Notes: generated by a model not told the origin, from the sequence alone. Positions 41,922-51,401 are shown, numbered from the stretch's first letter. The stretch: DNA of 64,000 nt from Bacteroidales bacterium (GCA_017625535.1 JAGAKR010000018.1:62001-126000), one strand, 5' to 3'. A program made the numbers and translations.

Positions 41922-43358
41922 TTAAAAATTCTTTCCTATAAACTCCACCATACCGCCCTTCATAGGATTTTCGCCAAAATGAGGGAGCATCTCCACTCCA
42001 TCCGGCATAACATCATATACTGCGGCAGCCTTTGTTGCACCTCCTGTTATTACAGAGAGGGCTGCAGCCACCATAGGGTCATTTTCATCTCCCAATGGAA
42101 TGCCGGCCATAAGTCCGCTGTCCTGCGCTTCATAATCTGGTGAAATACCCTCCTTGAACTCTGTAAAGCCCTGGGTGTTCACAAATTTGTATATCACAAG
42201 GGTAAGGAGCCAGTTGCCTATCTCCTCATCAACATTTCCCTGGGCATCCCTTGGAGAGAGGAGTGCCGCACCGCAATACTTTCCGTGTGTGGCTGTACCC
42301 ACCTTAACCACATTCATATATGGTGTAAGGCCCGATATTGTTGCCTCACTTGCCGATGCAGTTGAACTTGTAGTAAGCACATACACTGTACCAAGATTGA
42401 GGTTTACAGGGATATCGGGATGAAAATAAGTGTTCATATCCTCTCCTGTGCTCTTGTAGTACTCCATATACAACTGGTTCCAGGTCTCTGTGAGGAACAC
42501 AGACTTGTTCTTTACAACCCCCTCAGGGGCAATGAAACTTGCAAGGTAAGGAGGTGTCTTTGCATTTCCTCCCGGATTGTACCTCAAATCAAGGATAAGT
42601 TCTGTAACCCCCTGGTCCTTGAAACTCTGGAACACCTCAGCCAGCCTTTCATTTGACTCCTCATAAAACCCTGCATAGAAAAGATAACCTACCTTCTTCC
42701 CCGCAGCATCAATCACCCTATGTTCAACAACAGGATCCTCATACATCTTTATTGCGGCCATTGTAACGGATTTTCCCGACAGACCTACGGCCCCATCCTT
42801 TATTTCACCAAGCCCTACTGTAATGTTTGCACCATAATACAACTGGGTGTAATTTGATGTATTCAGGGTTGCCCCGTTAAGGGTAAGGAGGATGTCACCC
42901 CTCTTCAGTCCTGCAGCCTTGGCTGGGGAATCCGGATATACAAACTGCACTACCGCAAAAATCTGGTCCTGGGCATTGGAAAAACGTCCGAATGCCAGAG
43001 AGTAGCCGAATGTGGTGGAAACACCCTGGAAACTGTCCATGGCATCGCCAGACTTGTCTGTAACATAAGACCACTTGTCCAGCTCTTTATATCTCATCAT
43101 CTCAAACAGTTTCTCCGGATCCTCCGCACTTGTGTATGTAATGTACGGATCTATGCGGTTGCTCCAAAGATATGCTTCAGATGTGTAATCGAACACAAAC
43201 TTGTTTGCCTTAAGGAGAAGCCTCTGCTGCTCAGCAACTTCAGGATCAATTTCCGGCTCCGGATCAGGATCGGGATTGTCAGATTTGGAGCAACAGGCAA
43301 CAGATACTGCCACAAACAGCATCAGCAGATATTTCAATGTCTTTTCCATCTTTTTCAT
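41922..43358 (-). CDS. S41-family C-terminal processing protease, lipoprotein
   Basis: A 478-residue lipoprotein (SVACC) with a proline/aspartate linker (DPDPEPEID). A PDZ domain covers about 130-190 (FVYPDSPAKAAGLKRGD). The S41 catalytic domain has LILDLRYNPGGN and the serine motif TASASEAT (Ser337), in place of the KS dyad arrangement of some Ctp enzymes. It cleaves unfolded protein C-termini in the envelope. It is first of a two-gene unit with DUF4468, and a TATATTTG -7 box (minus strand) lies at 43381-43388. Confidence 0.9.
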   Translation of the reverse strand: MKKMEKTLKYLLMLFVAVSVACCSKSDNPDPDPEPEIDPEVAEQQRLLLKANKFVFDYTSEAYLWSNRIDPYITYTSAEDPEKLFEMMRYKELDKWSYVTDKSGDAMDSFQGVSTTFGYSLAFGRFSNAQDQIFAVVQFVYPDSPAKAAGLKRGDILLTLNGATLNTSNYTQLYYGANITVGLGEIKDGAVGLSGKSVTMAAIKMYEDPVVEHRVIDAAGKKVGYLFYAGFYEESNERLAEVFQSFKDQGVTELILDLRYNPGGNAKTPPYLASFIAPEGVVKNKSVFLTETWNQLYMEYYKSTGEDMNTYFHPDIPVNLNLGTVYVLTTSSTASASEATISGLTPYMNVVKVGTATHGKYCGAALLSPRDAQGNVDEEIGNWLLTLVIYKFVNTQGFTEFKEGISPDYEAQDSGLMAGIPLGDENDPMVAAALSVITGGATKAAAVYDVMPDGVEMLPHFGENPMKGGMVEFIGKNF

Positions 43359-43380
43359 AATCTCACATTTTTATTAACCT

Positions 43381-43448
43381 CAAATATAAGAAAAATTGCG
43401 CTAAAGTTGCCTGCAGGTTCCAAAACTGGACTTTAATGGTTATTTTTG
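43381..43448. promoter_or_regulatory. divergent promoters, S41 and EFR1 genes
   Basis: Minus strand TATATTTG (complement of 43381-43388), 22 bases before the S41 start. Plus strand TATTTTTG (43441-43448), 4 bases before the first EFR1 ATG. The latter suggests the EFR1 start is one of the later ATGs at 43462 or 43471. Confidence 0.55.
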
Positions 43449-43452
43449 CCGT

Positions 43453-44289
43453 ATGGGAAATATGGAAACAATGAGGGTTACGGCGCTGTATTTCAGTCCA
43501 ACCCATACAACAAGAAAAGTTGTTGAAGCAATGGCAGAAGGTGCCGCAGCAAAAATTTCGGACGTCACATACTCAAAAATAAATGTAACCACACCACTCC
43601 AGAGGAGGGAGACTCCGGTCTTTGGCAAAGGGGATCTGGTGATTTTTGGAGTACCTGTATACATAGGGCGCGTACCCAATCTGCTCAGGGATTATTTTGC
43701 ATCAATCAAGGGAAACGGCGCAATTGGAGTGCCTGTTGCAGTATATGGAAACAGGGCATATGATGATGCACTCATTGAACTGAGGGACATAATGCACTCC
43801 AACGGGTTCCGCTGCATTGCCGCAGGTGCATTCATTGGAGAACACTCATTCTCATACACTCTTGGAGGGGGAAGGCCTGATGCGGCAGACCTGCAGATTG
43901 CCCGCAACTTTGGCAGTGAGATTGGAACTGCCATTATGCAGGGGGAAGACCTTCCTGAACTTGTAGAGGTTCCGGGAAATCCATATCCATACAAATTCTA
44001 CAATGCAAAGAGCAGCAGCAACAGCAGCATAGACATAAGGAAAGTGAAACCTGAGACTGATCCTGAAAAATGCACCTCGTGCGGATTGTGCGCAATGCTC
44101 TGTCCTATGGGGGCTATTGACCCCACGAACTGCGCTCTGGTACCGGGCATATGCATAAAATGCGGAGCCTGCATAAAGATGTGCCGTCCAAAGGCAAAAT
44201 ATTTCTCAGACCCTACCTACCTTGAGCACAAGGAGATTCTGGAAAAGAACTTTACAGAACCGCGCAAAGAACCGGAACTGTTCAGATAA
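43453..44289 (+). CDS. EFR1-family flavodoxin/ferredoxin fusion
   Basis: A protein of up to 278 residues joining a flavodoxin-like domain (VTALYFSPTHTTRKVVEAM, then LVIFGVPVYIGRVPNLL) to two 4Fe-4S motifs (CTSCGLCAMLCPMGAI and CIKCGACIKMCRPK). EFR1-type proteins carry low-potential electrons in anaerobes. The first ATG lies only four bases past the -7 box, so the real start is more likely 43462 or 43471 (MRVTALYF). It is single, convergent with FeoAB across a terminator. Confidence 0.88.
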   Translation: MGNMETMRVTALYFSPTHTTRKVVEAMAEGAAAKISDVTYSKINVTTPLQRRETPVFGKGDLVIFGVPVYIGRVPNLLRDYFASIKGNGAIGVPVAVYGNRAYDDALIELRDIMHSNGFRCIAAGAFIGEHSFSYTLGGGRPDAADLQIARNFGSEIGTAIMQGEDLPELVEVPGNPYPYKFYNAKSSSNSSIDIRKVKPETDPEKCTSCGLCAMLCPMGAIDPTNCALVPGICIKCGACIKMCRPKAKYFSDPTYLEHKEILEKNFTEPRKEPELFR

Positions 44290-44290
44290 A

Positions 44291-44322
44291 AAAGGGGGGA
44301 TTCTAAAAGATTCCCCCTATTA
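44291..44322. terminator. terminator between EFR1 and feoAB
   Basis: GGGGGGATTCT paired with AGATTCCCCC (44294-44304 with 44308-44317, one mismatch), flanked by A-run and TATTATTTT. The feoAB stop (44303) lies inside it. Confidence 0.7.
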
Positions 44323-46777
44323 TTTTAACAATGAATGCAGCCATCCAGGCCATTGTGCAGCTGTAGAGTGTCATAAAGAGTGCCCATTTTCCACCTGCCT
44401 CCTTCTTTATTGCCGCTATGGCCGCAATACAAGGGATATAGATGAGAATGAAGAGCATCATTGAGTATCCCACCGCAGGGGTAAAAACCCTCTCCCCCAC
44501 TTTCGGACCGCTTTCGTATCTCTGCTCCGACAGTTTGTTCTGCAGGGTTACTTCAGAATCGTCGGGAGACTGGTACAGTACACCCATAGAACTTAATATC
44601 AACTCTTTTGCCGCTATTCCTGTAAAAAGACTCACCCCTATTTTCCAGTCATAATCCAGTGGAGTGAAGACAGGCTCCACAAACTGCCCTATCTGGGCAA
44701 TATAAGACTGTTCTATCTGCTCATATTTCTGCTGGGCCTGCAGCTGCAGCACCTGCTGCTCTATCTGCACAGAAGATGCTCCGCTCTGCTCCACCTGCGA
44801 AATGAGGGAGTCATAATCCTTTGAGAACTCTGTCTTGTGAGGGAAATATCCCAATGCCCAGATGAAGATTGAACCTACCAGAATTGTGGTACCCATCTTC
44901 CTCAGATACTGCTGGCTCCTCCCCCACATATGGCTAAGGGAGTTCCTTACGGTTGGCATCCTGTAAGGGGGAAGTTCCATTACAAACGGCACGTCATCCT
45001 TGCTGCGGAAGAATTTGCGGAGCACTATTGAGGTGAATACCGCCATAAGCATACCTATGAAGTATACCGAGAAGAGGATTGCCCCCTGCCATTTTGTGAA
45101 CAGGGCAGTTACAAAAAGCATGTATATAGGGTACTTTGTACTGCAAGACATGAAAGGGATCATCATTATGGTAATGAGCCTGTCTTTCCTGTTTTCAAGG
45201 GTTCTGGTGGCCATTATTGCCGGCACGTTGCATCCGAATCCCATTATGATTGGTATCACAGACTTTCCGTGCAGCCCTATCTTGTGCATTATGCGGTCCA
45301 TAAGGAATGCCACCCTGGCCATATATCCTGTGTCCTCCATAAATGAGAGGAAGAGGAAGAGTATCATAATCTGCGGGAAGAAGACTATCACGCTTCCCAC
45401 TCCGGCTATTGCACCGTCAACTATAAGGTCTTTGAGAACTCCGTCGGGAAGAAGGGTTGACACCGCATTGCTGAGCCAGGCCACTCCGGCATCTATCCAG
45501 TCTGTAGGGTATTGCCCCAATGTAAATGTAAGCTGGAAGGTTATGAACATGAAGAGGAAGAACAACGGCAGGCCGAACCATTTGTGGGTAAGGATGTTGT
45601 CCAGCCTGTACTTTTTCTCCACATTGTTTTGTGGTGCGTGAGTGTAGGTCTCCTCAAGTGCTCCGTGGATGAAGGCATATTTGGCATCTGTAATTATTGA
45701 AGCGGAATTGTCTTTATACTCCTTCTCTATCCGCTTCACCTGTTTTGCCGCACACTCTATTATCTCCTGCGAATCCTTGAACCCCTTTATTCTGGAGATG
45801 AAGACACTGTCCCCCTCCAAGAGTTTGATTGCAGCATACTGGGGATGTATCTTGTTGCGCAGATCCTCATTCCTTTTAATAAGCTGCTTCACTTCGCGCA
45901 GGGCTCCGTTGATGGTTTCCCCGTAATTAATATGGAAATGCCTGTAATCTTTCTCATCATCCTTGAACATTGCAATTACACGCTCAAGGAGTTCTGTAAG
46001 GCCAATGCCCTTTGTTGCAACCACCGGCACAAACGGCATTCCAATCATCTTTCCAAGGAGGTCATAATCAAACTTGTCCCCTTTCTGCTCCAGTTCGTCA
46101 TACATATTCAGGGCCACCACAACCTTAATGTTCATATCTATGAGTTGTGTGGTGAGGTAGAGATTGCGTTCCAAATTTGAGGCATCAATCACATTCACAA
46201 CCACATCCGGCATTGTATCCAGCAGATGTCTGCGTACAAATATCTCTTCCGGGGTATATTCGCTCATTGAGTATGTACCTGGAAGGTCTGTAATGTTTAT
46301 GGTGTATCCGTTATGATTGAACTGCGCGGTTTTAAGATCTACTGTAACTCCTCCGTAGTTGCCAGTCTTCTCATTGCGGTTTGTTGCGGTGTTGAAGAGT
46401 GTGGTTTTGCCGCAGTTGGGGTTTCCAACCAATGCCACATTTATGGTATTCATCTCGCGGCTCACCCTCTGCATGAAAGCCTCCTCTGCCGGAATGGTAC
46501 CACCCTCAAAAGGGCTCTGCCAGTTGCGGTACTCCTCTTTGGATACAATCTCTATAAGGTTTGCCTCATTTTTCCTCAATGAAATGCGGTATCCCATAAG
46601 TTCAAGTTCCATAGGATCTCCCAGGGGTGCCTTCTTTATCACCTTTACTGCCACACCCGGCACAAAACCCATCTCGGTTATCCTTTTGCGGAACGCCCCA
46701 TATCCCTTCACCTTTGTAATTACAGCCTCCTGGCCGGGATGCAGGGCAGAGAGCAGACTTATATTCTCATTTTCCAT
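44303..46777 (-). CDS. feoB: fused FeoA-FeoB ferrous iron transporter
   Basis: An 824-residue ferrous iron uptake protein. Residues 1-75 are a FeoA SH3-like domain (KGYGAFRKRITEMGFVPG). The FeoB G-domain follows: GNPNCGKTTLFN (G1), DLPGTYSMSEY (G3) and VALNMYDE (G4). The C-terminal channel region has GFGCNVPAIMATRTLE (Gate motif) and about nine helices. The start MENENISLL is preferred; the upstream frame codes a non-conserved stretch. FeoAB fusion is usual in Bacteroidales. Iron regulation is likely but no Fur-type box was recognised. Confidence 0.95.
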   Translation of the reverse strand: MENENISLLSALHPGQEAVITKVKGYGAFRKRITEMGFVPGVAVKVIKKAPLGDPMELELMGYRISLRKNEANLIEIVSKEEYRNWQSPFEGGTIPAEEAFMQRVSREMNTINVALVGNPNCGKTTLFNTATNRNEKTGNYGGVTVDLKTAQFNHNGYTINITDLPGTYSMSEYTPEEIFVRRHLLDTMPDVVVNVIDASNLERNLYLTTQLIDMNIKVVVALNMYDELEQKGDKFDYDLLGKMIGMPFVPVVATKGIGLTELLERVIAMFKDDEKDYRHFHINYGETINGALREVKQLIKRNEDLRNKIHPQYAAIKLLEGDSVFISRIKGFKDSQEIIECAAKQVKRIEKEYKDNSASIITDAKYAFIHGALEETYTHAPQNNVEKKYRLDNILTHKWFGLPLFFLFMFITFQLTFTLGQYPTDWIDAGVAWLSNAVSTLLPDGVLKDLIVDGAIAGVGSVIVFFPQIMILFLFLSFMEDTGYMARVAFLMDRIMHKIGLHGKSVIPIIMGFGCNVPAIMATRTLENRKDRLITIMMIPFMSCSTKYPIYMLFVTALFTKWQGAILFSVYFIGMLMAVFTSIVLRKFFRSKDDVPFVMELPPYRMPTVRNSLSHMWGRSQQYLRKMGTTILVGSIFIWALGYFPHKTEFSKDYDSLISQVEQSGASSVQIEQQVLQLQAQQKYEQIEQSYIAQIGQFVEPVFTPLDYDWKIGVSLFTGIAAKELILSSMGVLYQSPDDSEVTLQNKLSEQRYESGPKVGERVFTPAVGYSMMLFILIYIPCIAAIAAIKKEAGGKWALFMTLYSCTMAWMAAFIVKIIGGIF

Positions 46778-46931
46778 ATATATACACCACTTGCAAATTA
46801 GCGTACAAATGTAAATATTACTCCTTATCCTTATAATACCTACTTTAAGGTATTTCAAGGGGTCCCCAGTGTATAAAACGAATCTGAAACATTACTTGAA
46901 TTCCTGCTTACGAGGGTAAAGTATCATTTTG

Positions 46932-46939
46932 TATTTTTG
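46932..46939 (+). promoter_or_regulatory. -7 box for nuclease gene
   Basis: TATTTTTG, 24 bases before the ATG at 46964. It overlaps an upstream in-frame TTG, which rules that out as a start. Confidence 0.5.
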
Positions 46940-46963
46940 CATGAAATTTCCAGGATAGAAACA

Positions 46964-47932
46964 ATGAAAAAATTCAAGAGGATATTATATGCTGTACTGG
47001 TTATTGTAGCGGTGGCAGTGTATTTTGCTGAAGAACTGAGCCACATCCTGCAAGATGTGGAGCAGGAGAAGAAAGAGATGTCCAAAACTGTTTCCAAATT
47101 GCAGAAGGAGGCCTCCAAGACTGCCAAGAAGGTTGCAGAAAATGCAAAGGAGGCTGCCCAGGAAGTGGGGAAACAGGTGAAGGGAAAGGCCCAGAAAAAG
47201 AGCGGTACAAAAAGGGATGTCCCTGCACAGCTGGAGATTCCTGCAATGAAAGGCAAGACCGCCTCACAGATAATTGAGTATACCGGGCATACCCTTTCAT
47301 ACAACAGCAGAACCCGCCTCCCCAACTGGGTGGCATACGAACTTACCCGCAAAGAGGCACAGGGGGAGAATCCTCGCAAAGACAAGTTTGCCCGTTGCCC
47401 TCAGGCCCAGGGGCCCCAGGCAGACAAGGAGGACTACCGCAATTCGGGGTGGGACCGCGGCCACATGGCTCCTGCCGGAGACATGAAATGGAGCACCAGG
47501 GCAATGGATGAGAGCTATTACTTTACAAACATCTGCCCCCAGAACCACGAACTCAACACCGGAGACTGGAAGGAACTTGAGGAGAAATGCAGATACTGGG
47601 CAGAAAAATTCGGCTCCCTCCACATTGTCTGCGGCCCAATAATCACAGACAACACCCACGGCACCCTTGGGGAGAACAAAGTTGTTATTCCCGACAAATT
47701 CTTCAAGGTGCTCCTTACCCAAAAGGAGGGGGAATGGCACGGAGTGGGATTCATATTCCACAACCCTCCCAAAAGGGAGTCACGCATAAGCACAAAACCT
47801 CCTGTAAACCGCCCTCTGGAATCTTATATAGTAACTATAGATGAAGTTGAGGCAATAACAGGACTTGATTTCTTTCATAAGCTCCCGGATTCAATTGAGA
47901 ACTCAGTAGAACAGCAAACCCGGCTGTTATAA
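46964..47932 (+). CDS. DNA/RNA non-specific endonuclease (NucA/EndA type)
   Basis: A 322-residue nuclease with an N-terminal membrane anchor (residues 6-22), then a lysine/alanine-rich coiled-coil stalk (about 30-85). The beta-beta-alpha-metal nuclease domain has the DRGH motif in SGWDRGHMAPAGDM and the Asn-containing helix YFTNICPQNHELN. The topology suggests the domain faces the periplasm, where it would degrade incoming nucleic acid for nutrition. It lies 39 bases upstream of an MFS transporter that has its own -7 box. Confidence 0.92.
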   Translation: MKKFKRILYAVLVIVAVAVYFAEELSHILQDVEQEKKEMSKTVSKLQKEASKTAKKVAENAKEAAQEVGKQVKGKAQKKSGTKRDVPAQLEIPAMKGKTASQIIEYTGHTLSYNSRTRLPNWVAYELTRKEAQGENPRKDKFARCPQAQGPQADKEDYRNSGWDRGHMAPAGDMKWSTRAMDESYYFTNICPQNHELNTGDWKELEEKCRYWAEKFGSLHIVCGPIITDNTHGTLGENKVVIPDKFFKVLLTQKEGEWHGVGFIFHNPPKRESRISTKPPVNRPLESYIVTIDEVEAITGLDFFHKLPDSIENSVEQQTRLL

Positions 47933-47948
47933 CGGCAGCCACATTAAC

Positions 47949-47956
47949 TATCTTTG
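47949..47956 (+). promoter_or_regulatory. -7 box for MFS gene
   Basis: TATCTTTG ending 15 bases before the MFS start at 47972, which rules out the in-frame upstream TTG. No good -33 box. Confidence 0.55.
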
Positions 47957-47971
47957 CAAAAATTTAAAAAG

Positions 47972-49174
47972 ATGTCATCCGTTTCCAATACTGCCCAGCC
48001 ACGGGAAAAACTCTGGAACAGCAACTACCTTAAGGTGTGGTGTGCAAACTTCATGATTTTCTTCTCCTTCATGCTCCTCACCCCTCTGTTGCCACTCTAC
48101 TTGAGCGAGACTTTTGGGGCCGACAAGGAGATGATTGGGATAGTTCTGTCGGGATACACATTAACTGCCCTCATAATAAGGCCGTTCAGTGGATTTCTGG
48201 TAGACAGTCTGCCCCGCAGGCTTGTGCTGCTGGTGAGTTACGGGCTGTTCTGTGCATTTTTCCTGGGGTATCTGGCTGCAGGCTCACTCATTCTGTTTGC
48301 CATTGTGCGTACCCTGCACGGCGCCCCATTCGGAGCCTCAACGGTATCCAACAGCACTGTGGCCATTGATGTGCTGCACCCCACCCGCAGGGCTGAGGGA
48401 ATTGGGTATTATGGTCTGAGCAACAACATTGCAACTGCCATAGGCCCAACAGTGGCACTTATGATTTACGGGGCCTGGCAAAGTTACGATGTCCTTTTCT
48501 GGATGGCATTTGCAGTATCCGCCACCGGACTTGCAATTAACTACACATTGGACCTTAAAAAGAGAGAACCGGTAAAGGAAAAATGCGCCATATCGCTGGA
48601 CCGCTTCATACTTCTGAAAGGATGGAGCCAGGGGCTCTGCATGATCTGCTACGCCTTCTCATACGGAGTGCTGGCCACCTACATTGCCATCTACGGCAAA
48701 GATGAACTTGGGATAACCGGAGGCACCGGAATGTTCTTCCTCCTCCTCTCCGTAGGACTCATCCTCTCCCGCCTGGTTGGAAACCGCACCCTGAGCAAGG
48801 GTAAAATTGTGGAAAATGCCTCAATTGGAGTGGCCATTGCGGTATGCGGATACCTTATGTTTGCATCAATGCACAACCATTTCGGATACTACTGCTCTGC
48901 CCTGATCATAGGACTTGGCAACGGACATATGTTCCCCGCCTTCCAGACAATGTTCCTCAACCTGGCCTCAAACGCCCAAAGGGGCACTGCCAACTCCACC
49001 CTTCTCGTAAGTTGGGACATAGGAGTGGGCCTTGGCATCCTTGCCGGCGGCAGCGTTGCAGAACACCTTGGCTACCACGCCGCATTCTGGACCGCCTTTG
49101 CCGTAAACCTTGCTGGCGTAGCCTTTTTCACCCTCTACTCCCGACAGAATTTCCTCAGGAACAGATTGAGGTAA
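47972..49174 (+). CDS. MFS transporter
   Basis: A 400-residue major facilitator with about 12 helices. The loop 2-3 signature appears as GFLVDSLPRRLVL, and loop 8-9 has SRLVGNRTLSKGK. Resemblance is to the drug/sugar efflux group, and the substrate cannot be told. The start MSSVSNTAQ is set by the -7 box. It follows the nuclease gene by 39 bases and is followed by a 331-base gene-free stretch with a hairpin and two palindromes. Confidence 0.9.
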   Translation: MSSVSNTAQPREKLWNSNYLKVWCANFMIFFSFMLLTPLLPLYLSETFGADKEMIGIVLSGYTLTALIIRPFSGFLVDSLPRRLVLLVSYGLFCAFFLGYLAAGSLILFAIVRTLHGAPFGASTVSNSTVAIDVLHPTRRAEGIGYYGLSNNIATAIGPTVALMIYGAWQSYDVLFWMAFAVSATGLAINYTLDLKKREPVKEKCAISLDRFILLKGWSQGLCMICYAFSYGVLATYIAIYGKDELGITGGTGMFFLLLSVGLILSRLVGNRTLSKGKIVENASIGVAIAVCGYLMFASMHNHFGYYCSALIIGLGNGHMFPAFQTMFLNLASNAQRGTANSTLLVSWDIGVGLGILAGGSVAEHLGYHAAFWTAFAVNLAGVAFFTLYSRQNFLRNRLR

Positions 49175-49192
49175 GCTTCCGTTGCTTTGTAC

Positions 49193-49317
49193 TGCCTCCA
49201 AGACAGTGGTGCAGGGAAATGCCAGTAGAGATGCTTCTGAAGGGGGTATTGTGCGCCACCCGTAACAATTCTCTACGAGTGGCGCAAGGAATCCGCCCTG
49301 GAATGCTGTCTGGGGCA
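49193..49317. other. 125-nt imperfect hairpin, possible structured RNA
   Basis: In the gap after the MFS gene. The outer arms TGCCTCCAAGACAG (49193-49206) and CTGTCTGGGGCA (49306-49317) pair; CAGGG/CCCTG pair next (49212-49216 with 49296-49300). An apical stem TGCGCCAC-C-CGT pairs with ACG-A-GTGGCGCA (49252-49263 with 49275-49286). No T-run follows, so it is not a standard terminator. No family is recognised. Confidence 0.5.
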
Positions 49318-49351
49318 GATTGGGTGCGCAACTGATTTGGCGGGAATCATC

Positions 49352-49387
49352 TGTAAAGAACCTTTACACCTGTAAAGAAATCTTACA
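49352..49387. promoter_or_regulatory. two tandem 17-bp palindromes, candidate operator
   Basis: TGTAAAG-AAC-CTTTACA (49352-49368, perfect) and TGTAAAGAAATCTTACA (49371-49387, one mismatch) with 19-base spacing, about 120 bases upstream of the DUF3667 gene that heads the ECF-sigma operon. Confidence 0.55.
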
Positions 49388-49463
49388 CTTTTATACAAAC
49401 TTAATTTTAGCAAAAAGCTGGAATACAGGATGTTTTCAGTTTTGGCACGGGTATTGGACCTTC

Positions 49464-49475
49464 GTTAACAAAAAG
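49464..49475 (+). promoter_or_regulatory. GTTAACAAAAAG, shared upstream element copy 1
   Basis: A dodecamer 30 bases before the DUF3667 ATG, identical to 50806-50817 upstream of the first DUF4252 gene in the same operon. It could be a recognition element for the ECF sigma encoded downstream. Confidence 0.4.
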
Positions 49476-49505
49476 AACTGACTTTACACAAAACTGAAAA
49501 ATCAT

Positions 49506-50798
49506 ATGAAAAAGATTAAAGATATATATGCACAATGGAGGGCCAAGGCGCAGGAGAGAAAGGAGAATGTACACAGGATGATTGAGCTGAAAAGGCTCAA
49601 GAGGTTCAGGAGCAAATACAGGGTTCCTTATACACACTGCAAAAATTGCGGAGCCGAGTTGCAGGGTATGTACTGCCATAATTGCGGACAGTTTGCGCAC
49701 GATGACAGCCAGCCGTTCTGGAAATATATATGGCAGTATTTTGAGAATGTATATCAGTTTGACTACAAGATACCGGCTACAGTGTGGCAACTTTTCCGCC
49801 GTCCAGGATTCCTCACCAATGAGTTCAATGCCGGAAAGATTGTTTCTTATATGCACCCCTTGAAACTGAACATGTTCATATTGGTAATCTTCTTTACCAT
49901 AATCATCTTTATGGGTGAAAAGGCAGTTGACGAGCAGTTTACACAAGCCAATATTCCAGGGTATGTATCTGAGAACCTGAAACTGGATCCACAGTATTTT
50001 GCAGGAAAGGATACAACTGTATTCTTTATAGGCAACCCTCACATTCTGGAGGATTATCCCGATATATTTACAATAAAGAAAAGGCTGTCCGGAAACCACA
50101 GTATAAGGAAATTCCGTCCCAGAGACATTAAGGATATGCCTGATGAAACCAAAGAGAAAAGCAATTCTGCCATAGAAGAGGGAATGAAGAAGATGGGCAA
50201 GGATATGAGGGAGAATGCCATTTACAACTATGATGATGAGCAGACAGGAAACGATACTATTCTACTTTCACTTCCTGCGGTATTCCTAAGGGACAGGATT
50301 ATTGTAAAGGTGGATGCATCATTCCACAAAGTAACACCAGAAAAGCGGTATACCATCATTGACAGCGACAATACCATAAAGAGGAGTTATTTTGATGAGT
50401 TATTCTCCCTTTCCAAGAGTTGGCTTCCGCTTGTCATTTTGCTTACAATACCGTTTATGGCCTTTATCCTTAAGGTTATATACAGGAAAAAGAAGATGAA
50501 CTATATGTCACATTTTGTTTTTTCATTGCATTTCTGTTCCGCAATGTTCATCACGCTCTTTATACTGCTGCTACTTTTGGCATACGCAAGCTTTATCCCT
50601 TCAGATATACTCATTAAAGGGTACGCAGCATTCCAGTTGGGTTACTTCATAATTGCATCACACGCTGTATACAGCGGTACAGGATGGATAAAGAGCGCAC
50701 TTAAATCTATATTTGTGCTGTTCATCTATTTTTTAAGCATCGCCATCCTTCTCTCATTATTGTTGGCATTGTTTATAATCAAAACAGCCGGGGTGTAA
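49506..50798 (+). CDS. DUF3667-domain membrane protein
   Basis: A 430-residue membrane protein. After a basic N-terminal helix comes a zinc-ribbon-like CKNCGAELQGMYCHNCGQ (residues 41-58), the DUF3667 hallmark. A helical segment and four or five membrane helices follow, one near 120 and the others between 300 and 425, with a soluble loop of about 150 residues between them. No function is known. It heads an operon with DUF4252 proteins and an ECF sigma factor, which hints at envelope sensing or remodelling. Confidence 0.82.
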   Translation: MKKIKDIYAQWRAKAQERKENVHRMIELKRLKRFRSKYRVPYTHCKNCGAELQGMYCHNCGQFAHDDSQPFWKYIWQYFENVYQFDYKIPATVWQLFRRPGFLTNEFNAGKIVSYMHPLKLNMFILVIFFTIIIFMGEKAVDEQFTQANIPGYVSENLKLDPQYFAGKDTTVFFIGNPHILEDYPDIFTIKKRLSGNHSIRKFRPRDIKDMPDETKEKSNSAIEEGMKKMGKDMRENAIYNYDDEQTGNDTILLSLPAVFLRDRIIVKVDASFHKVTPEKRYTIIDSDNTIKRSYFDELFSLSKSWLPLVILLTIPFMAFILKVIYRKKKMNYMSHFVFSLHFCSAMFITLFILLLLLAYASFIPSDILIKGYAAFQLGYFIIASHAVYSGTGWIKSALKSIFVLFIYFLSIAILLSLLLALFIIKTAGV

Positions 50799-50805
50799 AA
50801 TAATT

Positions 50806-50817
50806 GTTAACAAAAAG
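50806..50817 (+). promoter_or_regulatory. GTTAACAAAAAG, shared upstream element copy 2
   Basis: The second copy, 71 bases before the DUF4252 start. Downstream lie a CACCAG/CTGGTG hairpin (50843-50848 with 50863-50868) and an unusually strong Shine-Dalgarno AAAGGAG (50876-50882). Confidence 0.4.
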
Positions 50818-50888
50818 TGCAACAATCAGTCTTATAATAAAACACCAGCAAAGCGCGCAATACTGGTGGAAAGAAAAAGGAGATAATT

Positions 50889-51401
50889 ATGAAAAAACTG
50901 TTTTTGATATTAGGGTTGATGGTTCCAATGCTGGCAAGTGCCACCACATTCGGGAACAGGGCAAATGACAAGAGAATAGGAAACTTTATAGCAGATTGCC
51001 GCAGTTATGAGGGGGCAGAAGTTGTACACCTGGGATCTTTTGCAACAAGCATAGGAAAAGGTGTCCTTAAGATTGCTTCAATAGATGATCCAGAAGCAAA
51101 TGAGGTGTTGGAGCTCATAAAGGATGTAAGAAGCCTGTATGTCTTCAATTATGAGGATTGCAGCAAGAGTGTAAAGGAAAAAGTGAACAGTCGTCTTGAC
51201 AGGATGCTTGAAGGGTCTCAGGTGCTTCTGGAGGCAAAGGCCGGGGAAGACAATGTAATCATCTACGGTGTGGTGGACGAGAAAGAGGGAAAGATAAAGG
51301 ATTTTATCCTGCATACCCCATCGGAATGTGCAGTAATATGCATTTTGGGTTCTATTTCTGCAGATGCACTTGCAAAACTTGCATTGGATGGGCAGCAATA
51401 G
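50889..51401 (+). CDS. DUF4252-domain protein, copy A
   Basis: A 170-residue exported protein of the DUF4252 family (signal peptide to about LASA). The domain spans FIADCRSYEGAEVVHLGSF to FILHTPSECAVICILG. It has a rare strong Shine-Dalgarno six bases before the ATG, suggesting high output. The ECF sigma gene overlaps its 3' end by 14 bases. A paralogue follows at 52285. DUF4252 proteins often accompany ECF sigma genes in Bacteroidetes, but their job is unknown. Confidence 0.85.
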   Translation: MKKLFLILGLMVPMLASATTFGNRANDKRIGNFIADCRSYEGAEVVHLGSFATSIGKGVLKIASIDDPEANEVLELIKDVRSLYVFNYEDCSKSVKEKVNSRLDRMLEGSQVLLEAKAGEDNVIIYGVVDEKEGKIKDFILHTPSECAVICILGSISADALAKLALDGQQ

